A stretch of 7,000 bases of DNA from an uncultured Prevotellaceae bacterium. GTDB taxonomy: Bacteria; Bacteroidota; Bacteroidia; Bacteroidales; Bacteroidaceae. The stretch's first letter is position 1. Each line of letters begins with the position of its first letter. Below are positions 5,400-7,000 of this stretch, piece by piece. Location of the stretch: NCBI GenBank assembly GCA_937902455.1, contig CALELI010000037.1:1-7000 (forward strand), written 5' to 3'. Under the pieces are notes generated by a model that saw only the letters and a list, made by a program, of their open reading frames with translations, was not told where the DNA came from and searched no databases. The translations under genes were made by a program, and so were the position numbers.

Positions 5400-6561
5400 G
5401 AAGGGCATTCTTGTTGACCATGAAGTCCATGAGCTTTGCCACGATGAAGTTCTCGGACATGTACCAGATTCCCTTGTATTCTCCGGCATTGCCCCATGAG
5501 TTCTTTACCATGTACCACTTGCGGCCGTTCTGGTCCTTTGCGATTCCGTAGATGAGCATTCCGTGGTCGTCGGTGAGTTCCCAGTTGTCGAACTCCTTCT
5601 GACGCATCTCCTGAGTAGGAGTCTTCTCCTTTGCTGCCCATCCGAGCTGGATAGTCTTGGCACGCTTCTCGGCTTCGGTCATCTTCATCCACTTTGCCAT
5701 GTCGGAACCTTCGAGGCCCTGAGGAGTCTCTGTGTCGTAGAGGACAGCAAGACCGTTGCGGGTGAATCCGTCTTCAGAAACGTCACCGCCCCATGCTACT
5801 GTATAGCCGTTCATGATGGCATTGTCGATTACGCGAGCCATCTCGTCGATCGGGAGGTTCCAGCTGCCTGGCTGACGCCAGTTGTCCTGTACTTCCACAG
5901 GGAACTGCTCGTAGAATGGATGGTGTGTGTAGGATGTGATAGATACATAGTCGTTCCAGTCAAGTCCGAGACTTGCAGCGAAAGTCTGTGGAGTGTACTC
6001 CTTGCCTTCGTATGTGAACTTCTCTGGACACTTGCCGAGATATGCGTCGAGGATGCCCTGAAGACCGTTCTTCCAGTTTGGAGTGATAGTCTTTGCTGTG
6101 TTCTTTGCCACTGCATCCACGTATGGACTCATAATCTTGAAGAACTCGTTGAAGTTGTTGAGGGTGTCGCCGTACATGGTTCCAGGAAGTGGCATGGCAT
6201 CTTCCGGACAGATTCCGTAGTTCTTGAGTACGGCAAGTACGTCATAGGCAGAACCGCCTTCTGAGAACTGGGCATCACCGTGCATGCGAACCTTTACGAT
6301 GGCGCGGTCCATGTAGTTCTTGTTGCATACGAACATCTCGCAGAGGTCGTAGGTCTTGCCGGACTTCCTGAGGATTTCAGCCTCGAAGAATGAGAGTGTG
6401 GAATAGTTCCAGCAGGTGCCAGAGCGAGCCTGGTTCTTGATACTTGTGATAGGAATCTCCTTGACGACAGTGAATACTGGTTTGTCGTCCTTCTTGTCTT
6501 CCTGTGCAAATGCAGTTATGCCAGTGAGGAAGAGCGCTGTAAGAATTAAAGCCTTTTTCAT
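5365..6561 (-). CDS. Secreted C1B cysteine peptidase (aminopeptidase C / bleomycin hydrolase-like)
   Basis: The product has 398 residues. MKKALILTALFLTGITAFA is a signal peptide with probable cleavage before Gln20, so the mature enzyme acts in the periplasm or outside, unlike classical cytosolic PepC. The papain-type active site is complete: oxyanion Gln44 and nucleophile Cys50 in KNQARSGTCWNYSTLSFFE, His333 in TDDHGMLIYG, and Asn354 in MVKNSWG. The order and the long insert between Cys and His fit family C1B; bleomycin hydrolase-type enzymes trim peptides from the N-terminus, and their C-terminus often restricts access to the site. This protein ends in LPKDIAKKLGLK. The start has an A-rich upstream stretch without Shine-Dalgarno, normal for Bacteroidota. 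No TAnnTTTG promoter is seen in the 176 bp upstream, which hold heptad repeats, so co-transcription with the M24 peptidase gene is likely. The 3' end overlaps the CapA-like gene by 35 bp. Confidence 0.92.
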   Translation of the reverse strand: MKKALILTALFLTGITAFAQEDKKDDKPVFTVVKEIPITSIKNQARSGTCWNYSTLSFFEAEILRKSGKTYDLCEMFVCNKNYMDRAIVKVRMHGDAQFSEGGSAYDVLAVLKNYGICPEDAMPLPGTMYGDTLNNFNEFFKIMSPYVDAVAKNTAKTITPNWKNGLQGILDAYLGKCPEKFTYEGKEYTPQTFAASLGLDWNDYVSITSYTHHPFYEQFPVEVQDNWRQPGSWNLPIDEMARVIDNAIMNGYTVAWGGDVSEDGFTRNGLAVLYDTETPQGLEGSDMAKWMKMTEAEKRAKTIQLGWAAKEKTPTQEMRQKEFDNWELTDDHGMLIYGIAKDQNGRKWYMVKNSWGNAGEYKGIWYMSENFIVAKLMDFMVNKNALPKDIAKKLGLK

Positions 6562-6574
6562 TTTTTTATTGTTA

Positions 6575-6657
6575 TAATTAGGAATTAGGAATTACGAGTT
6601 ACGAATTACGAATTACGAGTTATGAATTACGAGTTACGAATTACGAATTACGAATTG
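6575..6657 (-). repeat. Heptanucleotide tandem array 3 (GTAATTC/GTAACTC on the minus strand)
   Basis: Ten clear 7-bp units run from 6582 to 6651 on the plus strand (gaattag, gaattac, gagttac, gaattac x2, gagttat, gaattac, gagttac, gaattac x2), with degenerate units at each end. The array ends 20 bp before the peptidase start codon. In the sense (minus) direction nearly every unit carries TAA, so stops rotate through all frames; the plus strand is free of stops in these units. The unit sequence differs from arrays 1 and 2 but the period is the same. Confidence 0.9.
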
Positions 6658-6662
6658 TTTTT

Positions 6663-6728
6663 AACTCGGATTTCGGATTTCGGATTTCTGATTACGAGTT
6701 GTTATTAATTTCGGATTTCGGATTTCGG
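6663..6728 (-). repeat. GGATTTC heptads (GAAATCC on the minus strand) framed by inverted arms
   Basis: Three ggatttc units at 6668-6688 and two at 6713-6726 (with partial units at 6707-6712 and 6727-6730) are separated by a GAATTAC-like linker. The first block is framed by AACTCG (6663-6668) and CGAGTT (6695-6700), a 6-bp inverted pair that could close a stem. These units carry no stop codon on either strand, unlike array 3. Confidence 0.8.
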
Positions 6729-6746
6729 AACTCGTAATTACGAATT
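6729..6746 (-). repeat. Imperfect palindrome covering the M24 gene stop codon
   Basis: AACTCGTAATTACGAATT is an 18-bp palindrome with one mismatched pair. It is built from the same GAGTTAC/GAATTAC heptads in inverted orientation. The TAA of the M24 gene (6738-6740) lies at its centre, and the last two residues (Asn-Ser) are encoded by it. Confidence 0.7.
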
Positions 6747-7000
6747 AATATAATTTTCTAGTTCGTCTGGATGATAAGGAATCATCTTCTCTCCGAGTAC
6801 ACGGCAACCGGTCTCAGTGACGAGGATGTCGTCTTCGAGACGGATGCCTCCGAAGTCGCGGTACTCCTCAATCTTGTCGTAGCAGAGGAAGTCGCGGTGC
6901 ATGCCTTCGCCCTTCCATTTGTCGATGAGTGCAGGGATGAAGTAGATGCCCGGTTCGTCGGTGAGTACCCATCCTGGCTGGATTCGTCGTCCGCAGCGCA
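6738..7000 (-). CDS. M24-family metallopeptidase, Xaa-Pro aminopeptidase-like, C-terminal part
   Basis: Only the last 86 codons lie in the window; the gene continues beyond 7000. The fragment reads RCGRRIQPGWVLTDEPGIYF, then a segment with DKW and DFLCYDK, then DFGGIRLEDDILVT, and ends ENYINS. The EPGIYF glutamate (residue 15 of the fragment) and the GIRLEDD glutamate (residue 55) correspond to the last two metal ligands of the pita-bread M24 fold. The spacing and the ending CRVLGEKMIPYHPDELE fit aminopeptidase P-type enzymes, which remove an N-terminal residue before proline. The gene is co-oriented with the C1 peptidase downstream, so the two may form a peptide-degradation transcript. The catalytic N-terminal half cannot be examined. 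Confidence 0.85.
   Translation of the reverse strand, partial: RCGRRIQPGWVLTDEPGIYFIPALIDKWKGEGMHRDFLCYDKIEEYRDFGGIRLEDDILVTETGCRVLGEKMIPYHPDELENYINS

Noticed and set aside
5563..6264. Plus-strand open frame of 233 codons antisense to the C1 peptidase
   Set aside because: The minus-strand protein has a complete catalytic set and signal peptide; the plus-strand frame has no recognisable motif.
6575..6740. CRISPR array
   Set aside because: The repeats are contiguous 7-bp units without unique spacers of regular length, and no cas gene is in view.

Overview
The window looks like a chromosomal segment of a Bacteroidota genome, most likely Bacteroidales and Prevotella-like. Three things point there: promoter-like sites matching the Bacteroides-type TTTG / TAnnTTTG consensus, a run of lipoproteins with acidic residues just after the lipidated cysteine, and protein families (membrane-tethered LuxR-like HTH regulator, YARHG-DUF3160 lipoprotein, secreted C1B peptidase) common in that phylum. 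The genus is an inference from style, not proven here.

Left part (1-1327). A minus-strand gene (178-1194) encodes a predicted one-component regulator: lipoprotein-type signal, lipocalin-like periplasmic part, one membrane helix, coiled coil and a cytoplasmic HTH. Downstream of it is a perfect 11-bp inverted repeat (85-114), a likely terminator. The divergent intergenic space carries a good promoter for each direction and a small inverted repeat between them that could be an operator.

Centre (1328-5399). Three plus-strand genes follow with no promoter visible between them: a small lipoprotein with a DxDxDG loop, an 835-residue YARHG-DUF3160 lipoprotein and a CapA-family metallophosphatase-like lipoprotein. 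They read as one envelope lipoprotein operon, plausibly controlled by the divergent regulator. Both internal junctions carry the same composite element: a short perfect hairpin with a 3-nt loop, then 7-bp tandem repeats of the type GTGAAAA/GTGAATA. In the first junction the stop codon of the upstream gene lies in the repeat. In the second the start codon and first residues of CapA are made from it.

Right part (5365-7000). Two minus-strand genes, the 3' end of an M24 (Xaa-Pro aminopeptidase-like) gene and a secreted C1B (PepC/bleomycin hydrolase-like) peptidase, form a probable peptide-degradation pair. The 176 bp between them are packed with other 7-bp repeats (GAATTAC/GAGTTAC and GGATTTC on the plus strand) and a palindrome that again covers the upstream stop codon. 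The peptidase and CapA genes converge and overlap by 35 bp. The peptidase's intrinsic terminator (9-bp stem, 7 T) lies inside the CapA coding sequence.

The individual proteins belong to known families. The least explained structure is the set of stop-codon-associated heptanucleotide repeat elements between co-oriented genes.
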